Origin: JAEUJZ01 sp964460115 | GTDB taxonomy: Bacteria; Myxococcota_A; Polyangia; Palsa-1104; JAEUJZ01 | DNA: 64,000 nucleotides | Direction: 5' to 3' | Assembly: GCA_964460115.1 (NCBI GenBank) | Contig: CAYWPR010000015.1 | Coordinates: 32,220 to 96,219, forward strand | Shown here: positions 41,980 through 50,574 of the stretch, piece by piece | Position numbering within the stretch: position 1 is the first letter of the stretch | Layout of the letters: every line of letters starts with the position of its first letter | Position numbers and translations under genes: made by a program | Notes under the pieces: model-generated | Database searches by the model: none | Seen by the model: the letters and a program-made list of their open reading frames with translations, nothing else | What the model was told of the DNA's origin: nothing

Positions 41980-43905
41980 ATGGATCTTATTCCGCTTGCG
42001 CGCGAGACGATCTCGCCAACCACCATTCGCTTTCGCATGTTGGTCAGCCATTTTATGCTTCCGGCGGAAGAGGCGCAGCTTCTAGGCTATCGCGATGGTG
42101 AGGCCCAGCTAAGCCTCAGCTTGGCCAACAAGCCGCCGATTTTTATCGTCATCATTGACGGTGCCCGTGAAGAAGAACGCTCGCTGCGGTTGCGCCTTGG
42201 CCGCCTGGCCAGCGAAAAAGTTGAAAATCAGCACATCGTCGTTGTCGCCAACCACAGCTGGATGCCCGCGGCGCTGCGCAAAATGGCCGACGAGTTCTGG
42301 CCGAAAATGAACCTGTATCAGCTAAATGCCGACGGCGAGCTGGAAGTCAAAGCGCGGCAGCCGCTGCGCCCTTTGCTGGCAGCACTGCGCGCCCAAAAGC
42401 GAGCGCCACTGCCCGTCGCCGGCGTTCCGATGTTCACCGGTTCTCCATATGACAGCGGGCTGGCCAGCGAGACCGAAGAAAGTTTTGCCGCGCGCTGTGC
42501 GCGCTCTGAGGAACACAAAGAGCGGCTGCGCGGCGACTATGCCGATCTTTTGAAACATCGGCCGCCGGGTATCACCGTGGGCATCCTGGCGATACAGGCG
42601 GCGCTTTGGGGCCTTTTCCGCCTGTGGCAAAGCGGCGCGGACAGCGCGACGACGCTGGTACAGCTTGGCGCGGCCGTGCCGCTGTTTGTACGCGACGGCG
42701 ATTATTGGCGGCTACTGGCCAGTGCCGAACTGCACAGCAACTTGTTTAGCGCTCTTTTGGCTTTGCTTTTGTGGCTTTCGCTTGGCACTTTGCTGGAAAA
42801 GCTGCTGGGCATGGCGCGCTTTGTCACCCTGCACGTGCTTTCCGGGCTGGCCGGCACGCTCGTCGCTTTGTACTGGTCGCGCTCGTCGCAAGTGCTGATT
42901 AGCGTCGGAGCGTCAGGTGCGGCCTGTGGTCTGTTTGGCGCCGGCGCGATGCTGGCGCTTGAGCCCACCGGACTGCCGCCCCAAGAAGCACAGCGCCTGC
43001 GCAAAATTGCCCTGGGCGGATTGATTACAGCGACGGTACTGACGCTACTGCCGGGGGTTTTTAGGCCGACGCACCTCGGCGGATTTTTGGGCGGGGCCTT
43101 GCTCATGGCCAGCGGCCTTTTGCGCCCACCGCCGATGGGCAGCGATGGCAAGCTGGCCGAATCGAATTTGGTTTTGTGGCTGCAGCGCGGTCTCGGGCTC
43201 GTATGTGGCCTGCTGCTCGTGGGTTCGCTTGTGACCGCTCTATTAAAGGGCCATCCGTGGCAACCCGACAAAAGCTGGCAGACCCGCCTAAGTCGCAACC
43301 TGAACCGCCCCGCCGGCGACGGCGAACGGCCAAGCGCGGCCATGGGCCTACCAAACGGCAACGACGTCCAAGGGCCCGGCGCCTCGGCTGAGCTTGTGCG
43401 GCATGAGCTTTCTCAAATTGGCGCCACCCTCGAGCTGCCCAAAGCTTTGGGGGAAGGCCAGCTCAAGGAAGAACCTGGCCATCCTCCGCTTTATGAGTTT
43501 GGCGATCTAGGCGAAAAGCAACAGCTTTTGACAGTGCTCGTACAGCGTTATCCGCGGCCGATCAAAAAACAGCGGCAACTTGAAGAAGCCCTGTCGCAGG
43601 CCGCCGCGCAAATCCGCGCAGACAAGATTCGCGGCGATCGCAGCACAGTACTGACCCCGGAAGTGCACAGCACGCTAGATGGCTGGCCAACCACAGAATT
43701 TCACATTCGCATGCAAGAGTCGGTGCAGGCGCGAGGTCTTTTGCAAGCCCGCAAAAGCAGCGTGATCGCGCTTTGGTACGTGTTTACCGATCTATTGCCG
43801 GAAACAGTGCAGCTTGATCTCAAGCGCGCCGCGCACAGCCTGAACGACGGCGCCGCGCCCACCAAAAAGGAATTCAAAAAGCCCAAGAAAAAGAAACGGC
43901 ATTAA
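41980..43905 (+). CDS. rhomboid-family intramembrane serine protease with large cytosolic domains
   Basis: 641 residues. Residues 1-195 are soluble (VVVANHSWMPAALRKMADEFWPKMN) and 196-425 hold a six- to seven-span rhomboid core. The catalytic Ser312 is in GASGAACGLFGAG and the catalytic His365 in THLGGFLGG, so the enzyme should be active. A C-terminal soluble region (about 455-641) ends in a basic Lys-rich tail. Substrates unknown. It precedes the small exported protein and ECF sigma/ChrR genes. Confidence 0.88.
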   Translation: MDLIPLARETISPTTIRFRMLVSHFMLPAEEAQLLGYRDGEAQLSLSLANKPPIFIVIIDGAREEERSLRLRLGRLASEKVENQHIVVVANHSWMPAALRKMADEFWPKMNLYQLNADGELEVKARQPLRPLLAALRAQKRAPLPVAGVPMFTGSPYDSGLASETEESFAARCARSEEHKERLRGDYADLLKHRPPGITVGILAIQAALWGLFRLWQSGADSATTLVQLGAAVPLFVRDGDYWRLLASAELHSNLFSALLALLLWLSLGTLLEKLLGMARFVTLHVLSGLAGTLVALYWSRSSQVLISVGASGAACGLFGAGAMLALEPTGLPPQEAQRLRKIALGGLITATVLTLLPGVFRPTHLGGFLGGALLMASGLLRPPPMGSDGKLAESNLVLWLQRGLGLVCGLLLVGSLVTALLKGHPWQPDKSWQTRLSRNLNRPAGDGERPSAAMGLPNGNDVQGPGASAELVRHELSQIGATLELPKALGEGQLKEEPGHPPLYEFGDLGEKQQLLTVLVQRYPRPIKKQRQLEEALSQAAAQIRADKIRGDRSTVLTPEVHSTLDGWPTTEFHIRMQESVQARGLLQARKSSVIALWYVFTDLLPETVQLDLKRAAHSLNDGAAPTKKEFKKPKKKKRH

Positions 43906-43979
43906 AACCGTCAAACCGCATACGCACCAGATCGAAATAGCGGCAGCGGCGTTTTGAAACTTCAAAAAGGAGTTCCATC

Positions 43980-44252
43980 ATGAAAAAGATTCTGATCGCC
44001 AGTCTGCTAATTTCGGCCATGAGTCTGGGGATTTCTTCGGCGCAAACTCGTTCGAATGCCGCGCCATCCGATCCGCAGGTGCACTACAAACAACTGACTC
44101 GCTATGATTTTGATAGTGATCAAGTTGAAGGTTCCGTCGCCAAACCCGACACCGAACTGGTACAAGGAGCGCGTCAGAAGCGCCCGAGTTCCCTGGTTCG
44201 AACGCGTACCAATTTCACGCACGAAATTCTAAAATCCGTCGAAGGATTGTAA
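43980..44252 (+). CDS. small exported protein of 90 residues
   Basis: Signal peptide MKKILIASLLISAMSLGISSAQ, cut after SSA. The mature 70 residues are polar with no Cys: YDFDSDQVEGSV and the end TRTNFTHEILKSVEGL. AAGGAG lies 8 nt upstream. This pattern of a strand with an acidic loop and an amphipathic C-terminal helix recurs in small exported proteins of myxobacteria, but I cannot name a family. It sits 54 nt before the ECF sigma gene and could be in the same regulon. Confidence 0.7.
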   Translation: MKKILIASLLISAMSLGISSAQTRSNAAPSDPQVHYKQLTRYDFDSDQVEGSVAKPDTELVQGARQKRPSSLVRTRTNFTHEILKSVEGL

Positions 44253-44306
44253 TTCCACAAAAAGGAGGCGGCGCCGCCCTATTTCCCAAGCATCGCATTC
44301 AAGCGT

Positions 44307-44942
44307 ATGCTGAGACGCGTGCGCGCGAAAGAAACAACTGCTGCCCAAAAGGTAGCGAGCGACAAAGCGTGCGCAGAACCGCAGCCGAGCGATGCAGAAC
44401 TAGTCAAAGCCATTGCCGACAAAGAACGTCAGGCACTGGCCATCCTGTATGATCGCTACGCGGCCCGTCTGCTTGGTTTGGCGCAGCGGCTTATGCAAAA
44501 TTCCTTAGATGCCGAAGATCTGCTGCATGATCTGTTCATCGAAACCTGGCAAAAAGCCCATCGTTACGATTCCGCTCGCGGCAGCGTATCAAGCTGGCTG
44601 GTCATGCGGCTGCGCAGCCGCGCCTTGGATCGCCTGCGCTCGCCGAGCTATCGCCGTTTGGTGGCCATGGAAGGCGAGCCGCCGGCTTTCGCCAGCCAGA
44701 CCGCGACCTGGCCTGTTGAGCCGACTTCCACCTTTCCGCTTTCCGAGGCCCTGCACCGCGCAGTGGCCGAGCTGCATCCGGACACGCAAGCGATTTTAAA
44801 CCTCGTGTATTTTAAGGGAATGTCGCTCCCAGAAGTGGCCTCTACGATGGTATTGCCGATTGGAACGGTCAAGTCGCGCTTGCATCGTGCTTTGCGCAGT
44901 CTACGGATGGCCGTCGCCGATCCGCAGGGTCACGACCCATGA
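44307..44942 (+). CDS. ECF RNA polymerase sigma factor (RpoE/ChrR-controlled type)
   Basis: 211 residues. Region 2: ALAILYDRYAARLLGLAQRLMQNSLDAEDLLHDLFIETWQKAHRYD (core binding and -10 recognition). Region 4: LHRAVAELHPDTQAILNLVYFKGMSLPEVASTMVLPIGTVKSRLHRALRSLR (-35 recognition helix). The next gene is a ChrR-type anti-sigma that overlaps the stop (ATGA), so this belongs to the RpoE-ChrR group, classically responding to singlet oxygen or related stress. An AAAGGAGG sits at 44261-44268, about 40 nt ahead of the ATG and not at usable spacing; see findings. Confidence 0.92.
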   Translation: MLRRVRAKETTAAQKVASDKACAEPQPSDAELVKAIADKERQALAILYDRYAARLLGLAQRLMQNSLDAEDLLHDLFIETWQKAHRYDSARGSVSSWLVMRLRSRALDRLRSPSYRRLVAMEGEPPAFASQTATWPVEPTSTFPLSEALHRAVAELHPDTQAILNLVYFKGMSLPEVASTMVLPIGTVKSRLHRALRSLRMAVADPQGHDP

Positions 44943-45580
44943 AAGGACATCTGCCGGAAGCGGCGCTTTTCGAGGCAGCGCTAGAATATGATGCTCCGTC
45001 CGCTGCGCGCCTAAATGCCGAGGTCGCGGCCCACCTGTCGTCCTGCACACGCTGTCAGGGCCGCCTTGTGGAACTGCGCGAAGATCTGGCCACCATGCTT
45101 TGCCAGGGCGAAGCGGCCGAGCCGGCGCCGGAGCTGCGCACTCACATCCTTTCAGGAATTCAAGATGGGGCGGACTCCTTTTCCGGCCTCGTCCGCCGAT
45201 TCATCCGCATGTTCGACACCGACGCCGCGCAAGCGCAAGCGGTTCTGGCAGCGACTCAAGACGACAGCGCTTGGGAAATTTGCGGCGCGGTGTCCTATTT
45301 TCATTTCTCTCCGGGCGCTGCGCTAAAAAGCGTGGCCGAAGCCGGCATCGTTCGCTTGGTGCCGGGCGCTTGCTTTCCGGCGCATCGCCATCGCGGCGAT
45401 GAACACGGTTTGGTGCTGCGCGGCATTTTGCGCGAGGATCACAGCGGCAAAGAAGCGTTTCCCGGCGACTTTGTATTCATGCCGCAGGGCAGCATTCATA
45501 CCGTCACCTGCACCTCTCAAGAAAGTTGCGTCTTCGCCGTACTCCTTTACGGAGGCAATCCGAGTTTTGCAATTTCCTAA
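44939..45580 (+). CDS. ChrR-type anti-sigma factor with cupin domain
   Basis: 213 residues. N-terminal anti-sigma zinc motif HLSSCTRC (H-x3-C-x2-C, about 32-39) and a following helix bind the sigma factor. The C-terminal half is a cupin (ChrR-like): LVPGACFPAHRHRGDEHGLVLRG with His/Glu ligands, then GDFVFMPQGSIHTV. In the family, cupin ligand changes under photooxidative stress release the sigma factor. Four-base overlap with the sigma gene. Converges with the GNAT gene. Confidence 0.92.
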   Translation: MKGHLPEAALFEAALEYDAPSAARLNAEVAAHLSSCTRCQGRLVELREDLATMLCQGEAAEPAPELRTHILSGIQDGADSFSGLVRRFIRMFDTDAAQAQAVLAATQDDSAWEICGAVSYFHFSPGAALKSVAEAGIVRLVPGACFPAHRHRGDEHGLVLRGILREDHSGKEAFPGDFVFMPQGSIHTVTCTSQESCVFAVLLYGGNPSFAIS

Positions 45581-45595
45581 GAGCCTACACACCCT

Positions 45596-46120
45596 CTAGA
45601 TGCGACGTCTTTCGAAAACGAGCATCTCGCCAAGCAATTCATGTTCTTCGCTGCCGATGGGCTGCATGCCGACTTTTTCCAGAACGCGCACCGAGGCCCG
45701 ATGCCAAACAAAAGTGGTCGCGCGAACCGCGCAGATCCCCGGCTGGTCAAGGGCCCATTCGACGCAGGCCAGCGTCCCCTCGGTGGCCAATCCGTGTCCT
45801 TGCGAGCCGCGTTCGACGCCATAGCCCACCTCGGCGATGCCATCTTTGGGATAGCCGCGAAAAATCACGCTGCCAATCACACGGCGCTCGCCCTGCTTGA
45901 GGATCATCAAGCGATCGCCCCACAAGCGGCCCGCGGGATCGGCGCGAATGGCCTCCGGATACGCCGTAAAAGCCCGCTCGATGACCGCTGCCCCCGGCCA
46001 TTCCGATGGAAAACGCGCTTTGGCCAGTTCCTCGCTACGCCGGCGATCGCCCGCGAGGACCGATTCGACAAGCGACAAATCTATCGGCTCAAGAATGAGC
46101 CTTTCCGTGTGCAAAACCAT
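45596..46120 (-). CDS. GNAT family N-acetyltransferase (RimJ/RimL-like)
   Basis: 174 residues. N-terminal TERLILEPIDL strand typical of RimJ/RimL-type acetyltransferases; strand 4 VIGSVIFRGYPKDGIAEVGYGV; acetyl-CoA pyrophosphate loop in GSQGHGLATEGTLACVEWAL; closing strand ATTFVWHRASVRVLEKVGMQPIG. Transfers acetyl from acetyl-CoA to an N-terminus or small amine; target unknown. Sixty-seven nt downstream is the stop of the PEP-utilising enzyme gene, transcribed in the same direction. Confidence 0.9.
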   Translation of the reverse strand: MVLHTERLILEPIDLSLVESVLAGDRRRSEELAKARFPSEWPGAAVIERAFTAYPEAIRADPAGRLWGDRLMILKQGERRVIGSVIFRGYPKDGIAEVGYGVERGSQGHGLATEGTLACVEWALDQPGICAVRATTFVWHRASVRVLEKVGMQPIGSEEHELLGEMLVFERRRI

Positions 46121-46187
46121 CTATTTTCGCAAGGCCAATTCACAGCCATTCTAGCGCAATTATGAGCAGATAGATGTTCAAGGTGAT

Positions 46188-48308
46188 TTATGGAAGCAGA
46201 TATACGCGACCGCGGATGGGATCGACCCAGACTTCCTGACCATCAGCAATGGTTCGAGTTGCGGCCTTGGTGCCAACCACGGCGGGCACGCCGCGCTCGC
46301 GCGCCAAGATGGCCCCGTGCGACAATGCGCCGCCACTGTCGGTGACAAGCGCCCGCGCCGCCCATAGCTCGGCCGCCCACGACGGCAAAAGGACGGGCAG
46401 CACCAAAATCGTATCTTTGTCCAAAGTAACGGCCTGCGGCGACGGAAATAGCGAACGCACGACCTGAGCTCGACCGCGAACCGGGCCTGCTTCGCTGCCA
46501 GCGACGCCATAGCCGTACAGCACGGCGCCGCGCGGCGGCGTCCACAAAGGCTGGCCGCGAATCAGTCGATCCGGCGGTACCAGTGTGCGAGCAGCGGCGC
46601 GCTCGGCAGCTTCCGCGGCGGCTAGCTGACGCAGGTCCAGGCCTTTTGCGAAAGCTTGGGCGTCAAAATCGTCCAGATGGGACAGATGCAGCGAAAAGGG
46701 CAGATCAAAGACCGCAGAGACCTCATCCAGCCGGCCGGCCGCGCAAAGCAGGCTGCCGCGGCGCAATAAGGCCCAGCGCAGCAGCCGCTGGGCACGAAAA
46801 AATAGGGCGTCATCTTCTTCGGCAATGCGCTGCGCCGTGCGCACCTGCGGCAAAAGCGCCATAAATTCCTGCTGTGCGGCCTGTGGCAGTCGGCCGAGCA
46901 GCTTAGACCGCGCCGTCTGATAGCTGGCTTCGGCAGCGATGTGCTGCGCGGCAGGCCGAGGACCGGCGGCCAAACGCAAAGCCATCTCGCCAAGCCAATG
47001 CGGACGCTCGTCATCGCACGGCGCGGCGATGTCCCAGCAGGAAGTAAAGGCACCGTAGTGCCGCAAGTAAGCACGTAGCGGCGCAGCGCCGCAGCCTTTT
47101 TGACCAAGCTCCCAAAGTTGTTGCAGCCGCTCTAGGGGGGCCTCGGCGGATCCCGCAAGCAGGGCGCCGTGCTCATTGCGCGGATCCAGCAGCGATTCCC
47201 CCAGGTGGCGTTGCAAAAGCTCATCCAAAAGCCGGCGGGCGCCGCGCAAAGCCGGCGACAACTGCGCGACGTAAAGCTGATAGACGCCGCGATAGGCGCG
47301 CCAGGCGGCGCGCAGCGACAGCGTACACAATTCCGGATTTCGCAAAAGCCGCGCCGAAAGCGCGCCATCGGCCGCGAAAATCTCTTGTTCCAGCGGGGCC
47401 AAAAGCGCTTCGCAGGCCGGCACGATATCGTGCGTGTAGCGCTCCCACAGATTTTCAAGCTGCGGACTAGGCAGCCCCGGCGTAGCCGCGGACAGATCAG
47501 CGTAATAAAGATATCCGCGATAGACCCGCTGACAAAGGCTGGGTACCAAATCGGCCACGCCTTCTACCACCCCGCTTTGCGCGCAGGACATCGGGTCGGG
47601 GTTGTGCTCGGCATCGTGTATAAACACCAAGTCCAAAGTCGCCTCGGCCGTCGTCGCCGTTGTCCAATGGGGCGACGGCGGTTGCGGCGGTGCCGGACGC
47701 ACCTGCAAAAAAGTCACAGCGCCACCTTTTGCCAGCGCGTACTCGATGTAAACGGGCGGCCCGAGCAAAGTAGAGAGTAGTCGCGCGCCGACCCCAAGCG
47801 GTGAATCGTCGCTAGGTACAAGGGCCCGATTGGTCACCGCCGCCCACTCCGGAGCCGACGCCGAGCGTTCTTCGCAAACTGCGCCGCCGTCCGGCCTTAG
47901 ATAAAGTACGCCGAGCCGCTCGGCAGCGACCATTGGCTGAATCAGCACGGCGACGGGAACCGGCCCCCCGCAATAACGCTGCACCGTGGCGCTGTGTCCC
48001 GATTCGCGCACCGCCAGCACCGCGTCGGCAACTTCGGCAAGCGGCACATGTGTGCAGCTTAGAAACAATCCGGCGGCGCTGCGCGTCGCCAAGTCCTCTT
48101 GGGCCGACGACGATCGAACGGCAAACCGATCGCCGCCAAGCTGGCGCAGCGCGGAGCGCAGTTCATCCGCATTGGCTATTTCAGCGGCGGGTATTACTAG
48201 ACCCTGCGGAACTTGTACTCCAAGCCGCAGCGCTTGGGCCAGCCGCAGTATTTTGGGCCCGACGAGAACCCCCGGGGGCGGATCTGCACAATCGCGCAGC
48301 CACAGCAT
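46188..48308 (-). CDS. compact PEP-utilising / rifampin-phosphotransferase-like enzyme
   Basis: 706 residues from ATG 48308 (the frame is open to 48395). N-terminal ATP-grasp type start: VGPKILRLAQALRLGVQVPQGLVIP, then FAVRSSSAQEDLATRSAAGLF (the VRSSATAED motif of PEP synthase). The C-terminal phosphohistidine domain has GGALSHGAILARERGVPAVVG, with catalytic His664. The middle (about 250-590) is helical and corresponds to the substrate domain. It is shorter than rifampin phosphotransferase (about 860 residues) because the ATP-grasp part is compact. Product is probably a phosphotransferase using ATP; substrate unknown. Its upstream region is shared with the divergent exported-protein gene at 48412. 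Confidence 0.8.
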   Translation of the reverse strand: MLWLRDCADPPPGVLVGPKILRLAQALRLGVQVPQGLVIPAAEIANADELRSALRQLGGDRFAVRSSSAQEDLATRSAAGLFLSCTHVPLAEVADAVLAVRESGHSATVQRYCGGPVPVAVLIQPMVAAERLGVLYLRPDGGAVCEERSASAPEWAAVTNRALVPSDDSPLGVGARLLSTLLGPPVYIEYALAKGGAVTFLQVRPAPPQPPSPHWTTATTAEATLDLVFIHDAEHNPDPMSCAQSGVVEGVADLVPSLCQRVYRGYLYYADLSAATPGLPSPQLENLWERYTHDIVPACEALLAPLEQEIFAADGALSARLLRNPELCTLSLRAAWRAYRGVYQLYVAQLSPALRGARRLLDELLQRHLGESLLDPRNEHGALLAGSAEAPLERLQQLWELGQKGCGAAPLRAYLRHYGAFTSCWDIAAPCDDERPHWLGEMALRLAAGPRPAAQHIAAEASYQTARSKLLGRLPQAAQQEFMALLPQVRTAQRIAEEDDALFFRAQRLLRWALLRRGSLLCAAGRLDEVSAVFDLPFSLHLSHLDDFDAQAFAKGLDLRQLAAAEAAERAAARTLVPPDRLIRGQPLWTPPRGAVLYGYGVAGSEAGPVRGRAQVVRSLFPSPQAVTLDKDTILVLPVLLPSWAAELWAARALVTDSGGALSHGAILARERGVPAVVGTKAATRTIADGQEVWVDPIRGRVYLLP

Positions 48309-48411
48309 TTCCGTGCAGCCTACAGCAGGCTCTGTTAGATTTCGAGAACTGATGAGAAGGTGTAGCCAAATCGACCGGATGCTCGGCACGACCACTCGTT
48401 TCCTCTTTGGA

Positions 48412-48993
48412 ATGGGAATTCACGTGCAGCGCCAACCGGCATGGATGGTCGGCCTGGCTATCGGCTGGCTGTCGGTATTGCCGGTCTTTGCGGAACCGAC
48501 TTCCGGCGCTCCGCAAGCCGCCGCAACCGCCAAAAAACCTGCGGAACGCAGCGTAGCGCTTTTGCCCGGAGTCGTGGTGAATTGGGAACTTGGAGTCTTA
48601 GAAGCCAGCGGAAGCTGTGCTGCTGATTTGTATGCGCCCTCTGCGGATGTGGCACGCATCAAAGCGGAACGGCTGGCGCGGCTGCGCGCCGAAGAAAAGT
48701 TGCGCAAAGGGCTGCAGCTTCTATCTGGTGATGCCAAGCTGCGGGCTCAGCTTGCGCCGTATGGAGGTGCCGAAGCCGTCAGCCATCTTGATCCATCCGG
48801 TGCCGTCCAAAGCGCCGTGGACTACGGCGCGGCGGGCAGCGTGTCGCTGCGGTTGCGGTTGCCCTTAAACCCGCCGGCCAAGCCTCCTGTCCTATCGAGC
48901 GGTACCGGCGCGACGGTCCCTGATGGCGGCGGCCAAGCTCCCGGCGATGGTGGGACCAGACCGCGATCTGCCGACGAACCAACCAACAAGTGA
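48412..48993 (+). CDS. exported protein, LPP20/FlgP-like
   Basis: 193 residues from ATG 48412 with signal peptide MGIHVQRQPAWMVGLAIGWLSVLPVFA; ATG 48379 is an alternative. The segment VVNWELGVLEASGSCAADLYAPSADVARIKAERLARLRAEEKL resembles the GIG...A...ArlkArrAA pattern of LPP20 / FlgP-type lipoproteins. The C-terminal end is Gly/Pro-rich. It overlaps the next gene's possible GTG start (48990) and forms a trio with the two following genes. Function unknown; flagellar or envelope assembly is only a hint. Confidence 0.6.
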   Translation: MGIHVQRQPAWMVGLAIGWLSVLPVFAEPTSGAPQAAATAKKPAERSVALLPGVVVNWELGVLEASGSCAADLYAPSADVARIKAERLARLRAEEKLRKGLQLLSGDAKLRAQLAPYGGAEAVSHLDPSGAVQSAVDYGAAGSVSLRLRLPLNPPAKPPVLSSGTGATVPDGGGQAPGDGGTRPRSADEPTNK

Positions 48994-49025
48994 ACCGGCA
49001 AGTAAACCGGAGAACGGAAAAATCA

Positions 49026-50186
49026 ATGCGCAGTTTCCGCTGGGCCTTGCTAAGTCTTTTGTGTTTGGGAATCCCTAGCATTGGACTGGCACGGCCGCAA
49101 AACACAGCTTTTGAATCAAGCGCCGCGGTTCCAGTACAGGATGCCGAAGATCTGGTGCGCGCGCGCACCCAAGCCTTGCACGATGCACTTTTGCGTGCCA
49201 TGGAGCAGGCGGTGGCGCAAGTCGCGCCGGAAGCGCGCAGCCGGCTGTATTTGCTGCAATCTCGAGTACGCGACTATGTCACGACCTACAGAGTGATTGA
49301 GGAAGGCGAGCAAGCGGGGCAGTTTCAAATCCGCGTAGAAGTGCAATTTGATCTGCCGCGCTTGCTGCACGATCTGCAAGCGGATGCGGAGCGCTCTGCC
49401 GCGGCCAAAGCCCAAGCGGCAAAGCCACTTCTTTCGGTCTGTACGCCGATAGCGCTGCCGGTAGCGCTGGCGGCGGTTTCGGCAGCGCGCACTGCTTTTG
49501 GCGAACAGCTAGAGGCCGCGGAATCGCTCTCTGCACCAGCTTGCATGCAGCGACTGCGCGATGCCGAAAGCGGCCGTAGCAGCGGAACTGTGCTTTTGGC
49601 GTTTTTTCCCGATTCCAATCCGCAAAGCGCCGAGATCCGCGGCACTTTGCCGCCGCGTAGCGGAGCGCTTGTGCATAGCGAATGGAAATTGTTTTCGGCA
49701 AACGGAGCGCCGCTGCGCGAAACCGGCGAGGCCACGGCATTTGCGGACAATGCCGAGAACGCCATCGCAGAGGCGCAACGGCTTTCGGCCGTGTCGAGCT
49801 TGCGGCGGCTTTTGGAACGGCCCGGCGGGCTTGTGCACGGCGCCCAAGGCGTGACGCTGAGTCTTGAAGGAATCAGCAGCTATGCAACCTATACGCATTT
49901 GATTGGAATGCTGATTGCTTTGCCCGGAGTGTTACGCGTCGAGCCGCGCCGCTTCACATCCGCGTCCGGTGCAGAGCCTGGGCAAGTGCAGGTCCTTTTG
50001 CATACCGCGGCATCGGCGGAAACCATCGGCGCGGCTCTAGGACGCGCCCCCTTGAGCAGTCTGCGCCTGCAAGTAGTACCAAGCGGGCCTAATGCGTTGC
50101 GGGTCATCTGCGTGGCTAGTAGTGCCCTGCCCACCGCCGCCGATGACAATACTCCCGAGGCGGCTATGTCGGGAAGTACGCCATGA
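49026..50186 (+). CDS. exported protein, FlgT-N-like
   Basis: 386 residues from ATG 49026, giving a normal signal peptide (MRSFRWALLSLLCLGIPSIGLA); GTG 48990 is a possible longer start overlapping the previous stop. Residues about 45-130, with AEDLVRARTQALHDALLRAMEQAVAQV, SRVRDYVTTYRVIEEGEQAGQFQIRVEVQFDLPRL, follow the pattern of FlgT N-terminal and DUF2066-like domains (early-A-rich helix then a two-strand unit). The C-terminal part ends in a ferredoxin-like region. Stop overlaps the PEGA lipoprotein gene (ATGA). Flagellar genes are not seen nearby. Confidence 0.6.
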   Translation: MRSFRWALLSLLCLGIPSIGLARPQNTAFESSAAVPVQDAEDLVRARTQALHDALLRAMEQAVAQVAPEARSRLYLLQSRVRDYVTTYRVIEEGEQAGQFQIRVEVQFDLPRLLHDLQADAERSAAAKAQAAKPLLSVCTPIALPVALAAVSAARTAFGEQLEAAESLSAPACMQRLRDAESGRSSGTVLLAFFPDSNPQSAEIRGTLPPRSGALVHSEWKLFSANGAPLRETGEATAFADNAENAIAEAQRLSAVSSLRRLLERPGGLVHGAQGVTLSLEGISSYATYTHLIGMLIALPGVLRVEPRRFTSASGAEPGQVQVLLHTAASAETIGAALGRAPLSSLRLQVVPSGPNALRVICVASSALPTAADDNTPEAAMSGSTP

Positions 50187-50563
50187 AGCGCAGTCTATTT
50201 ATGCGGGCTATACGGGCGATGTGGGCGATGTGGGCGATGTGGGCGATGTGGGCGATGTGGGCGGTTCTTGGGGTTTCGATTTGTTCACTGCAAGGCGCTT
50301 GCCGCAGCGCGCCGCCTACTTTGCCAAGCGGCCAGCTTTGGCTGGAGCTTTCTCCGGCAAAGGCCAGTGTTCTTGTCGATGATCGCCCGCTTCTTGGACG
50401 GGCAGATTCCAGCGGCACTTTGCACCTTAGGCTTCCGACCGGGCCGCATCGCGTCGAAGTGTACGCCCCCGGATATTTTCACGCCTACCGCGACATTGCC
50501 ATCAGTGCGGCATCTCCAGCCAACCTGCGCATCGCTTTGCGCGCCGATCCCGACGCCCCCTAA
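50183..50563 (+). CDS. PEGA-domain lipoprotein with repeat-built signal peptide
   Basis: 126 residues from ATG 50183, overlapping the previous stop by 4 nt. The signal peptide is MKRSLFMRAIRAM followed by an AMW-repeat core, and a lipobox (LQGAC, Cys about 40). The mature domain is a short PEGA-type beta domain: GQLWLELSPAKASVLVDDRPLLGRADSSGTLHL...GPHRVEVYAPGY. The AMW run arises from five copies of a 9-bp tandem repeat (50215-50259). Probable envelope lipoprotein working with the two upstream genes. Confidence 0.75.
   Translation: MKRSLFMRAIRAMWAMWAMWAMWAMWAVLGVSICSLQGACRSAPPTLPSGQLWLELSPAKASVLVDDRPLLGRADSSGTLHLRLPTGPHRVEVYAPGYFHAYRDIAISAASPANLRIALRADPDAP
50215..50259. repeat. five 9-bp tandem repeats in the signal-peptide coding region
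   Basis: GGCGATGTG repeated five times without interruption, then a partial copy. Each unit encodes three residues of the hydrophobic core (A-M-W), so unit gain or loss changes the signal peptide length in steps of three without shifting frame. Confidence 0.9.
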
Positions 50564-50574
50564 AAACGGATTTC

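Noticed and set aside
46188..48308. Rifampin resistance phosphotransferase
   Set aside because: Motifs are shared with all PEP-utilising enzymes and the length and ATP-grasp region differ; the drug activity cannot be assigned from sequence.
48412..50563. Flagellar operon
   Set aside because: Only pattern-level resemblance to FlgP and FlgT; no other flagellar gene in the window, so no flagellar call is made.
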